Of a stretch of DNA of 64,000 nucleotides, positions 7,812-15,444 are shown in pieces (within the stretch, counting starts at the first letter, position 1; the number at the start of each line of letters is the position of its first letter). The stretch is from the NCBI GenBank assembly GCA_016744775.1, contig JADGDS010000001.1, forward strand, positions 223,628 through 287,627, given 5' to 3'. The position numbers and the translations under genes were made by a program. The notes below the pieces were generated by a model that did no database searches, had not been told where the DNA came from, and saw only the letters and a list, made by a program, of their open reading frames with translations. The stretch comes from Candidatus Marithrix sp. (GTDB taxonomy: Bacteria; Pseudomonadota; Gammaproteobacteria; Beggiatoales; Beggiatoaceae).

Positions 7812-9062
7812 ATGAATACAAAAAATTTAACTACTGCAATTTTATTTGCAATGATCTTAGGTGCCATTTTAGGTGGTATTTTTAATCAGTTTTTTATGGA
7901 TCATTCATTTGTCAGTGAATTTTTAGTTGGCAATGTGTTCCATGTTATTGGTGCAATTTTTGTAAGTTCACTGAAAATGTTGGTTGTACCACTGGTATTT
8001 GTCTCATTAGTATGTGGTGTTGCCGCTTTAGGTGATATTAATAAATTAGGTCGTTTAGGCGGTAAAGCTTTATTATTCTATTTAGCTACCACAGCTATTG
8101 CAATTACTATTGCATTAAGTATAGCAACAATAGCTGCCCCCGGTCAAGGTTTTGAAATTTCTTCAACTAATATTCAAACTTTTATTCCAAAAGAAAGCCC
8201 TTCTCTTGCTGATACCATCATTAATTTAGTTCCTACCAATCCTATTGAAGCAATGGCAAAAGGCGAAATGTTACCTTTGATCCTATTTTCCTTGTTGCTT
8301 GGAATTGCGATTGTCATGGCAGGTGATGCTGGTAAACGTATTGAACAACAATTCAATGACTATAACGATATTATCATGCAATTGGTAATGATTTTAATGA
8401 AGTTAGCCCCTATAGGAATATTTAGCTTAATTGCAAAAACTTTTGCTTTGCAGGGATTTGACGTAATAAAACCCTTATTATCTTATTTTATGGTTGTAGT
8501 TTCAGCATTAATAATACATGCCTTAATTGTTTATCCACTGTTATTAAAATCATTATCAGGTTTAAGCATTAGCACTTTTTTAAGAAAAATGCGCAGCGTA
8601 CAAATATTTGCCTTTAGTACCGCTAGTAGCAATGCTACAATTCCATTTAATATTCAAAACACTGAAAAAAAATTAGGAGTAGATAATTCAGTAGCATCAT
8701 TTACCATTCCGCTTGGAGCAACTATCAACATGGATGGTACAGCGATTATGCAAGGGGTTGCTACAGTATTTATTGCCAATGTCTATGGTATAGATTTAGC
8801 AATCAGTGATTATTTGCTAGTAATTTTAACAGCCACTTTAGCCTCAATAGGAACCGCAGGAGTACCCGGTGTTGGATTAATTATGTTAGCAATGGTACTA
8901 AATCAAGTTGGATTACCTGTAGAAGGAATTGCTTTAATTATTGGGGTTGATCGTTTATTAGACATGATACGTACAGCAGTCAATGTAACAGGTGATGCAA
9001 CTGCAACCGTGGTAATTGCTAAAAGCGAAGGGGCTTTAGATACAAAGATCTATAATAATTAA
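7812..9062 (+). CDS. Sodium/dicarboxylate (glutamate/aspartate-type) symporter
   Basis: A membrane transporter of the DAACS (SLC1-like) family that imports dicarboxylates or acidic amino acids with Na+ or H+. About eight hydrophobic segments and two re-entrant loops fit the 416-residue length. The signatures STASSNATIPFN and GATINMDGTAIMQGVATVF (sodium and substrate binding) and VNVTGDATATVVIAKSEG near the end are clear. The ATG at 7812 was preferred to 7767 because it gives the family's usual N-terminus. It is divergent from the cas6-like pair. Exact substrate cannot be read from sequence. Confidence 0.93.
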   Translation: MNTKNLTTAILFAMILGAILGGIFNQFFMDHSFVSEFLVGNVFHVIGAIFVSSLKMLVVPLVFVSLVCGVAALGDINKLGRLGGKALLFYLATTAIAITIALSIATIAAPGQGFEISSTNIQTFIPKESPSLADTIINLVPTNPIEAMAKGEMLPLILFSLLLGIAIVMAGDAGKRIEQQFNDYNDIIMQLVMILMKLAPIGIFSLIAKTFALQGFDVIKPLLSYFMVVVSALIIHALIVYPLLLKSLSGLSISTFLRKMRSVQIFAFSTASSNATIPFNIQNTEKKLGVDNSVASFTIPLGATINMDGTAIMQGVATVFIANVYGIDLAISDYLLVILTATLASIGTAGVPGVGLIMLAMVLNQVGLPVEGIALIIGVDRLLDMIRTAVNVTGDATATVVIAKSEGALDTKIYNN

Positions 9063-9064
9063 AT

Positions 9065-10342
9065 ATGAAGCTGTTTAAAAAGAAAAAACAATCATTTAAA
9101 AAGCAATGGAAAAAATCTGATTACTGTAAATTCAATTTAATTATACATAATAATAAATTATTAATTGGTAAACGTAATCAGTCCATAATTAAATCAGATG
9201 ACTCTATAGTTAAATTAACGCCAATAGAAATTGCAACTGCTGCACGACGCTTATTACCTTCAAGAGCAAAAAGGCAGCACATTGCTTTAACATTACCTAG
9301 TTCAGAATTTGTAGCAACTAGTTTAAATTTACCGGCAATAGCGGCTCAAAATCTTGAAAATGTCGTTAATTTACAAAGGGAAACTTTATTGCCCGGAGTC
9401 ACTGAACCACTATTGTTAGCAGTACAAGCTCCTTTAGAGGGAGAGCGAACTATTGCTTTATGGTTGCCACTAAAACGCGCCGAAGAATTATGGCAAGCTT
9501 TTAAACAGGTAGGCTTGTTTCTGCGTTGCATAATACCCCGCCCTTTAATTGCTTTTCCTCCGAAGAAATCAACGCCATATTTTGTTTATGATGAAGATAA
9601 TAATAATATAACAGGCGTAGAATGGTCATCTGGTGTCATTAAAAATTGGTTACATGTACCTAAGATAGATCGTGAAAATCAGAATTTTGAGGAGCAGTTT
9701 GAAGAAGCTCTATTAACATTTCGTGACATACAACAAAACTGGAAAACCAATTTAAAAGATTGGAACAAATTAACTAAATTACCGCCAAAAGCTTATGATT
9801 ATGCCTTTACACCACCTAGTGCATCAGCTTTTTTAAGTAATAAAGTTAAGAAAAAGAACACTACTAGGATTAGTTTACTAATTTTATTAGTAGTGGCAAG
9901 CTTAGGCGGAGGTGCGAGTTATGCTATAGATTATAAAAAGGGCTTAGAAGAACAATTAGTTAAACTAAAAAAACGTACATTAAACATTAGTAGATTACGA
10001 GCAGAAGTTGGTGAAATAAAGGAAAATATTGGGGCAATTACAAATTTTCCAAATCAACCTCTAATCATCATCTTAAATAGTTTAAATCAAATGATTCCAG
10101 AAGATAGCTGGCTAGTTGGTTTTAGAATTGAAGGTGGTAAAATTAAATTTGAAGGTTATAGCCAGAATCCAACAGCTCTGATTGAGATATTAAATAAAAT
10201 ACCTCAAATTTATCAAATTGAACAAAACCGTGGCACTACAACTGAACTTGGCAGAAAAGAATTAAGATTTGGTATTAGTTTCAAGCTCAAAGGGTATGAT
10301 TTAGCTAGTTATTGGACGGAATATTTTCCTAAGAAACGCTAA
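9065..10342 (+). CDS. PilN-domain (PilMN/GspL-like) inner-membrane protein
   Basis: The 425-residue protein has a basic N-terminus, a cytoplasmic region of about 250 residues that resembles the PilM/GspL actin-like half only loosely (IALTLPSSEFVATSLNLP, NVVNLQRETLLPG), one membrane span near residues 275-295 (ISLLILLVVASLGGG), a short coiled coil, and a C-terminal PilN-type domain (LNQMIPEDSWLVGFRIEGG, FEGYSQNPTALIEILNKI). Such proteins tie the ATPase to the pseudopilus in type II secretion or type IV pili. It starts 2 bases after the symporter stop. No other gsp or pil gene adjoins it, but gspK and an exeA-like gene lie at 56.5 and 62.4 kb. Confidence 0.75.
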   Translation: MKLFKKKKQSFKKQWKKSDYCKFNLIIHNNKLLIGKRNQSIIKSDDSIVKLTPIEIATAARRLLPSRAKRQHIALTLPSSEFVATSLNLPAIAAQNLENVVNLQRETLLPGVTEPLLLAVQAPLEGERTIALWLPLKRAEELWQAFKQVGLFLRCIIPRPLIAFPPKKSTPYFVYDEDNNNITGVEWSSGVIKNWLHVPKIDRENQNFEEQFEEALLTFRDIQQNWKTNLKDWNKLTKLPPKAYDYAFTPPSASAFLSNKVKKKNTTRISLLILLVVASLGGGASYAIDYKKGLEEQLVKLKKRTLNISRLRAEVGEIKENIGAITNFPNQPLIIILNSLNQMIPEDSWLVGFRIEGGKIKFEGYSQNPTALIEILNKIPQIYQIEQNRGTTTELGRKELRFGISFKLKGYDLASYWTEYFPKKR

Positions 10343-10346
10343 GTTT

Positions 10347-10372
10347 TAAATTTCCCCGTTAGGGGAAATTTA
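10347..10372. terminator. Hairpin between convergent pilN-like and fccB genes
   Basis: TAAATTTCCCC and GGGGAAATTTA make a perfect 11-bp stem with a GTTA loop in the gap between two convergent genes. A-rich and T-rich flanks let it work in both directions. Confidence 0.6.
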
Positions 10373-10401
10373 GTATAGGTACTTCGGACAAGCTAACTAA
10401 G

Positions 10402-11700
10402 TTAATTAAACATCTCATCAGTAATATTATTAAACCAACTATGAGCATAAGCCACTTCATATTTTCTGGTTTGTGCTGAAGCATCTAAAGGTGAAATGCC
10501 ACCAGAATCTTTAACTGATACTATCTTACCATTTTCCAAGCGATAAACAGCCGCTACCGAAATACCAAAATCATCTCCTACAACACTATAACAGGTATTA
10601 ACATAAGATGGTGTTGCCATTTCTCGCCCTTGCAATTCAGATAAAATGGCTTCAGCACATACTTTTGCTTGAGTATTAGCCGCATAAGCTGATTTAGGCA
10701 TCGGACCAGCTATACAAGCATCACCAATAACATAAATATCTTTATGCAAGCTTGATTCAAATGTCTTCTGATTCACTGGGCACCAACCACTATCATTTGT
10801 TAAACCACTATCAATAGCAATTTTAGCTGCGGTTTGTGGAGGAATTATATTTAGAACATCTGCTGAATATTCATCTTCAAATTCACCAGCAATAACTGCA
10901 TTTGCCTTAACATTGACTCCGACGACTTCACCTTCTTCATGAGAAGGAATCCATTCGATCATACTATTATCGGTGCCATATCCATACATCTTTTCCCATC
11001 CTTGAGTAAACAAACCTTGTTTAGAAAAAGCTTGATTGGCATCAAACAGCAATATCTTTGATTTTGGCTTATGATGTTTAAAATAATTAGCTATCTGACT
11101 AGCACGTTCATAGGGTCCGGGGGGACAACGAAATGGCTTAGGTGGTGCAGAAATAATTACCGTACCACCATCTTTCATCTCTTCTAACTGTTTTCTTAAA
11201 GTAACAGTTTGTGATCCAGCCTTCCAAGCATGAGGTATTTTTTCTGCAACCTCAGCATTATAACCATCAATAGCATCCCACTTAAACTCAACACCCGGTG
11301 ACACAATTAATTTATCAAAAGCAACTTCTTCTCCACCAGCAAGACGAATCGTTTTAGCTACAGGATCAATATTAATTGCTCTACTATAAATAAAATTGAT
11401 GCCGTATTTGTTTAAACCTTTATAGCTAAACTTAATAGAATCTATTGTGCGTTCACCGCTTAAGACTTCATTACTCATAAAACAAGTATGGTAATACTTA
11501 TTTTGTTCAATCAGCGTCACATCAATAGTCGGATCCGCCATACGAATATATTTAGCGGCAATAACACCACCTGAACCACCACCAATTACAACCACTTTTT
11601 GATTAGCACCTCGTGCTATAAATGGAAAACTTACCATAGCAGCAGCAGCTACACTACCTGCCGCTATAGTTACAAATTGTCTTCTACTTAGATTTGACAT
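10402..11700 (-). CDS. fccB: Flavocytochrome c sulfide dehydrogenase, flavoprotein subunit
   Basis: FccB oxidises sulfide to sulfur in the periplasm with covalent FAD and hands electrons to the haem subunit. The product (432 residues) starts with a Tat signal (SRRQFVTIAAGS then AAAAMVSF), as expected for a cofactor-loaded export substrate. The FAD motif KVVVIGGGSGGVIAAKYIR follows; RCPPGPYERAS contains one of the family's redox-active cysteines, DIYVIGDA is the second FAD contact, and NTCYSVVGDDFGISVAAVY is typical of the C-terminus. It lies 10 bases after the cytochrome gene fccA. Confidence 0.96.
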   Translation of the reverse strand: MSNLSRRQFVTIAAGSVAAAAMVSFPFIARGANQKVVVIGGGSGGVIAAKYIRMADPTIDVTLIEQNKYYHTCFMSNEVLSGERTIDSIKFSYKGLNKYGINFIYSRAINIDPVAKTIRLAGGEEVAFDKLIVSPGVEFKWDAIDGYNAEVAEKIPHAWKAGSQTVTLRKQLEEMKDGGTVIISAPPKPFRCPPGPYERASQIANYFKHHKPKSKILLFDANQAFSKQGLFTQGWEKMYGYGTDNSMIEWIPSHEEGEVVGVNVKANAVIAGEFEDEYSADVLNIIPPQTAAKIAIDSGLTNDSGWCPVNQKTFESSLHKDIYVIGDACIAGPMPKSAYAANTQAKVCAEAILSELQGREMATPSYVNTCYSVVGDDFGISVAAVYRLENGKIVSVKDSGGISPLDASAQTRKYEVAYAHSWFNNITDEMFN

Positions 11701-11710
11701 ATTTTATTCC

Positions 11711-12307
11711 TTATTGTTCTTTTTGACTAGCGTAAAAGTGAACCAATTCATCAATACTATCTTTGCCATAACTTTCAGCTATGAATTCTAAACGTTTATT
11801 CATCTTAGTAGGAGCAGGGCGATCAGATAAAAATTCTAATAAGCTAATTTTCAGGTAAGGCATCCATTGTCCAGCAAGAATACCGGAATTATGTTCATCT
11901 TTTCGACCATTATCTCTATGACAACTTTCACAATAATATTTATGAAGTCTTGCACCTTTCTTAGCTTTTTCGGCATTTACTTGTTGCGGATAAACTACAA
12001 GTTTTTGTTCAGAAAAGAAATCAGCCATAGTTTCAATATCTTCATCCGTATAACCGCGTGCTAAACGTCCCATAATAGTAGTTGGACGTTCATTACGTTT
12101 TGCTTCCTGCATTGCTTGAATAAAAGCAAATTTAGACATTCCAGCAATAGACGGTGTTGCTGGACCCAAACTAGATCCATTAGGACCATGACAACCTACA
12201 CAAGTATTAACTAACATCAATGTATTTATATCTACCGCCATAACTGGAAGGCTGAAAATCAGCCCAATTATAGAAAATAATATATACCTTAGTATTTGAC
12301 TCAACAT
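11711..12307 (-). CDS. fccA: Diheme cytochrome c subunit of flavocytochrome c sulfide dehydrogenase
   Basis: The 198-residue periplasmic protein has a signal peptide ending near residue 24 and two haem c sites, CVGCH (36-40) and CESCH (126-130), with methionines M57 and M169 placed as axial ligands. Two c-type folds in this order before fccB are the usual FccA layout. It passes electrons from the FccB flavin to the respiratory chain. An AGAAGGT ribosome binding site precedes the ATG. It shares its upstream region with the divergent hao-like operon, so sulfide and nitrogen metabolism may be regulated from one region. Confidence 0.92.
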   Translation of the reverse strand: MLSQILRYILFSIIGLIFSLPVMAVDINTLMLVNTCVGCHGPNGSSLGPATPSIAGMSKFAFIQAMQEAKRNERPTTIMGRLARGYTDEDIETMADFFSEQKLVVYPQQVNAEKAKKGARLHKYYCESCHRDNGRKDEHNSGILAGQWMPYLKISLLEFLSDRPAPTKMNKRLEFIAESYGKDSIDELVHFYASQKEQ

Positions 12308-12699
12308 ATTGTTACCTTCTTTTTATATATAAAATAATACTTAATTAAGATAAATCTATCAGTTTGCTAGTTTAATCAACTTTATCAAAAACTGCAATAA
12401 AAATTATAATCATATTTTTATCTCACAATATTAGAATATTATAATATCAATAGATAATCATTTAATTAAATATATATGTAATTTCAATATGTTATATTTC
12501 CAGTAATTAATATTAATAATAATTATTATCATTAATTAAACAATTACTAATTAATGGTTTTTATTACTTTTTAAAAAGTATAATAGATTGAAAAATAAAT
12601 ATTTTTTTATAAAAAAGTAAAAAAAATTGCTAAAATATATTTTTATTGTTATGATAGTAAGCTAATAAATATTTCACTATTCATATAGGAGGACGATTT
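12308..12699. promoter_or_regulatory. 390-base AT-rich divergent control region of fccAB and the hao-soxYZ operon
   Basis: No gene is seen. The right part carries a good sigma-70 promoter for the hao-like operon: TTGCTA (12627-12632), 17 bases, TATGAT (12650-12655), start near 12662. A candidate Fur box lies in the middle at 12518-12536 and matches 15 of 19 consensus positions on the minus strand (ATTAATGATAATAATTATT), but the base composition makes chance matches easy. No clear FNR box was found here. Confidence 0.5.
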
Positions 12700-14181
12700 G
12701 TGATCATCCGAAAATACATTAAAAATATAGGTATAATATTCGTAGGTTTACTAATATTATTTTCAGGAATGGCAAATGCAGCTCGCCCAGCTGGTAAAAT
12801 TGGAGTAGATTGGGGTAAGAAGGAAGGACAATTTTGTATAAATTGTCACATGACAGAAACACCGGGTATTTATCACCAATGGAATAATAGTCAACATGGT
12901 CAAAGTGGTGTAAATTGTCTTGATTGCCATCAAGCAGAAAAGACTGAGAAAGATGCTTTTTTACATGAAGGTCAATATGTAGCTGTGATTGTCAGTCCAA
13001 AAGACTGTTCTAAATGTCATCAAGCTGAATCGAAGGAATTTCAACGTTCTCATCATTCCAGTGCTGCTGAAATTTTAGCGTCTTTAGATAATTTATTAGG
13101 CGAAGTTCTTGGTGGACCAGAAGCTGTAACAGTAGGATGTAAGCAATGTCATGGTAATAAAATTGAGATTGATGAAAAAGGTAAGCCCACACTTGATACA
13201 TGGCCAAATACCGGTATTGGTCGCATAAATACAGATGGTTCACGTGGAGCTTGTACCGCATGTCATGGTCGTCATAAGTTTTCTCGCGCTCAAGCCCGTA
13301 CTCCTGATACTTGTGGTAAATGTCACTTAGGTCCTGATCATCCACAAAAAGAAATTTATGAAGAATCTAAGCATGGTATTATTTATAAAGCCAGTATTGC
13401 TGAAATGAATCTTGGTTCTGATAAATGGGTAGCAGGTGTTGATTATAGTGCCGCTCCTACTTGTGCTACTTGCCATATGAGTGCAGCACCTTTATTACCA
13501 AAAACTCATGATGTCGGTGAACGTATATCTTGGAATTTACGTACTCCTATTTCTAAAAAAATTAATTTGGTACGTTTAGATAATGATCATCAATATGATG
13601 TACCTGAAGGCAAGCCTTTACCTAAAGTAGGTGATAAACCTAATCATCCTGACGCTAAAGGTGGTACAGTTATAGAAATTATGACTTGGAAAGATCGACG
13701 TGAAAATATGGAAATGGTATGTAATGCTTGTCATACCAGCGGCGTAATCAAAGGGCATTATAAACAATTTGATGATTTAGTTAATTTATATAATAATAAA
13801 TTTGCTAAACCAATTGCAGCGATTATGGCAGAACTGAAAAAGACTGGTAAAATCACTCCATCACCTTTTGATGAAACAATTGAATGGGTTTGGTGGGAAA
13901 TTTGGCATCATGAAGGTCGTCGCGCTCGTCACGGTGCTGCTATGATGGGTCCTGATTACGCTTGGTGGCATGGTATGTATGAAGTAGCAAAACATACTTA
14001 CTTTGAATTTATTCCTGAGCTAAAAGAATTAGTCGGCGACAAAGAAGCAGAACATTTACTTGAAAAATACTTTAAACCAATTAAAGGTCATGCTTGGTTC
14101 TTTGATGGCTTAAATAAAGATGCAATTGATCAGGTTCGTAAAGGCTATGAAGCTCGTTACGGTAAAGGTTCAATGAAATAA
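12700..14181 (+). CDS. Octaheme cytochrome c of the hydroxylamine oxidoreductase family
   Basis: A periplasmic enzyme with a signal peptide (cut near MANA) and exactly eight CxxCH haem sites, at residues 46, 73, 103, 147, 185, 205, 255 and 341. The C-terminal block HHEGRRARHGAAMMGPDYAW, HGMYEVAKHTYFEF is characteristic of HAO-type proteins. In nitrifiers HAO oxidises hydroxylamine; in sulfur bacteria lacking ammonia oxidation relatives are thought to reduce nitrite or hydroxylamine, and that is the more likely direction here. Whether the haem-crosslinking tyrosine is kept needs an alignment. A GTG start is fixed by AGGAGG 7 bases upstream. It heads an operon with a TPR protein and soxYZ. Confidence 0.85.
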   Translation: MIIRKYIKNIGIIFVGLLILFSGMANAARPAGKIGVDWGKKEGQFCINCHMTETPGIYHQWNNSQHGQSGVNCLDCHQAEKTEKDAFLHEGQYVAVIVSPKDCSKCHQAESKEFQRSHHSSAAEILASLDNLLGEVLGGPEAVTVGCKQCHGNKIEIDEKGKPTLDTWPNTGIGRINTDGSRGACTACHGRHKFSRAQARTPDTCGKCHLGPDHPQKEIYEESKHGIIYKASIAEMNLGSDKWVAGVDYSAAPTCATCHMSAAPLLPKTHDVGERISWNLRTPISKKINLVRLDNDHQYDVPEGKPLPKVGDKPNHPDAKGGTVIEIMTWKDRRENMEMVCNACHTSGVIKGHYKQFDDLVNLYNNKFAKPIAAIMAELKKTGKITPSPFDETIEWVWWEIWHHEGRRARHGAAMMGPDYAWWHGMYEVAKHTYFEFIPELKELVGDKEAEHLLEKYFKPIKGHAWFFDGLNKDAIDQVRKGYEARYGKGSMK

Positions 14182-14231
14182 AAGTTACTTAATATTCAGG
14201 GTTTATTTAAGCCTTGAATATTGGAAATATT

Positions 14232-14657
14232 ATGCGAAAAATTATTATTTTAATTTTTATTACGATACCAATATTTGCACAAGCAACTAATATAGATACA
14301 CTCATTTTAGATGGTAATAAATATTGGAAAGCTGGTAAAATGAAACAGGCAGAACAAAGTTATCTGCAAGCATTAAAACTAAATGACAAATCCTTAGCTA
14401 TTCATTTAAAACTGGGAGCATTGTATTTAAATCAACATCGCTTAAAAGAAAGTATTTCCTATTTTCAACGCGCTTTGAGTTTAGATACTAATAATGCTAA
14501 ACTATTTACTATTCTTGGTATAGCTTATTGGCATAATGGAGCTTATTCTTTAGCGCAAGCTACTTTCCAACAAGCATTAAAGATAGATGCAAATCAACCA
14601 GAAGCTAAGAAATTACTAAAAAGAATTAATAAAAAGCTTAATCACCACAGTAAATAA
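14232..14657 (+). CDS. Secreted tetratricopeptide-repeat protein
   Basis: After a signal peptide (MRKIIILIFITIPIFAQA) come three TPR units of 34 residues: YWKAGKMKQAEQSYLQALKL, LYLNQHRLKESISYFQRALS and AYWHNGAYSLAQATFQQALK. The rest is a basic tail. The ATG at 14232 is chosen over the in-frame TTG at 14214 because it begins the signal peptide. It lies between the octaheme gene and soxY with gaps of 50 and 12 bases. A periplasmic scaffold or maturation factor for the cytochrome or SoxYZ is an inference from position. Confidence 0.75.
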   Translation: MRKIIILIFITIPIFAQATNIDTLILDGNKYWKAGKMKQAEQSYLQALKLNDKSLAIHLKLGALYLNQHRLKESISYFQRALSLDTNNAKLFTILGIAYWHNGAYSLAQATFQQALKIDANQPEAKKLLKRINKKLNHHSK

Positions 14658-14669
14658 GGAGATTAATAG

Positions 14670-15113
14670 ATGAGTTTATCACGTAGAACGATTTTAAAAA
14701 GCGTTAGTGGAATACTAGCCTTGGCATTACCATCAGCAGTAATGGCAAAATGGCCACAAATAGCCTTTGAATCTAAAAATGTTGACGCTGTTTTAAATAA
14801 ATTATATTCTGATTCAGAAGCAATAGAAAGTTCTGATATAACCATTAAAGTTCCAGCTACTGCTGAAAATGGTAGATTTGTTCGCATTGAAATTGAAACA
14901 ACTTTAGCTAAAGTAGAATCAATTAGCATTATATCAGAAACTAATCCAGTACCATTACTTGGTGAATTTAAATTTGCTGATAATGTTCTACCTTGGATTA
15001 AAACTCGTGTAAAAATTAGTAAAACTGGTAATGTAATTGTAATGGTCAAAACAAATAATCAATTATATACTGCACGTAAACAAGTAACAGTAAATCTTAG
15101 TGGCTGTGTATAG
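14670..15113 (+). CDS. soxY: Sulfur carrier protein SoxY
   Basis: SoxY carries sulfur intermediates on a cysteine at the tip of a flexible C-terminal arm during thiosulfate/sulfide oxidation. The 147-residue product has a Tat-type leader (SLSRRTILKSVSG then ALALPSAVMA) and the SoxY immunoglobulin-like fold (VPATAENGRFVRIEIETTL, SETNPVPLLGEF, PWIKTRVKI). The tail reads VTVNLSGCV: the cysteine is second from the end, and the usual GGCGG arm is reduced to SGCV. A GGAG ribosome binding site precedes it. soxZ follows after 9 bases. Confidence 0.93.
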   Translation: MSLSRRTILKSVSGILALALPSAVMAKWPQIAFESKNVDAVLNKLYSDSEAIESSDITIKVPATAENGRFVRIEIETTLAKVESISIISETNPVPLLGEFKFADNVLPWIKTRVKISKTGNVIVMVKTNNQLYTARKQVTVNLSGCV

Positions 15114-15122
15114 GAGTATAAG

Positions 15123-15401
15123 ATGGCAAGAATTAGAACACGTATTCTATCTATGGTAAAAGGTGATGTTACTACAGTGAAAGCAGTAGTGAAACATCCA
15201 ATGACAAGAACACATTTTATTAAAGAAATAACTTTTGAACATAATGGTAAAGTTGTAATGTCAGCTAATTGGGGAATGGGTATATCTTCTAACCCTTATT
15301 TTTCTTTTAAATTTAAAGGTGGCAAAATAGGTGAACCTGTAAAATTGAGTTGGAAAGATAGTCAAGGTGAGACAGGTGAAATTGTGAAAAAGATTAAATA
15401 A
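15123..15401 (+). CDS. soxZ: Sulfur carrier complex subunit SoxZ
   Basis: SoxZ forms the heterodimer that presents the SoxY arm to the other Sox enzymes. At 92 residues it is slightly short but complete. Typical features are RTRILSMVKGDVTTVKAVVKHPM, EITFEHNGKVVM, and PYFSFKFKG followed by LSWKDSQGETG. No signal peptide is present, as usual; it is co-exported with SoxY. It is the last gene of the operon and is followed by a perfect hairpin. No soxXA, soxB or soxCD is in the window. Confidence 0.93.
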   Translation: MARIRTRILSMVKGDVTTVKAVVKHPMTRTHFIKEITFEHNGKVVMSANWGMGISSNPYFSFKFKGGKIGEPVKLSWKDSQGETGEIVKKIK

Positions 15402-15412
15402 TTAATAACGGC

Positions 15413-15436
15413 TAGAGATTGAAAACTCAATCTCTA
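15413..15436. terminator. Perfect hairpin between soxZ and fimV
   Basis: TAGAGATTGA and TCAATCTCTA form a 10-bp stem with a 4-base loop (AAAC) in the gap between convergent soxZ and fimV, flanked by short T- and A-rich stretches. A bidirectional terminator is likely. Confidence 0.65.
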
Positions 15437-15444
15437 CATTTTCG

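Noticed and set aside
13010-13345. 111-aa minus-strand ORF opposite the octaheme gene
   Set aside because: Its His/Tyr-rich sequence is the antisense reading of CxxCH-rich codons; the plus-strand gene is certain.
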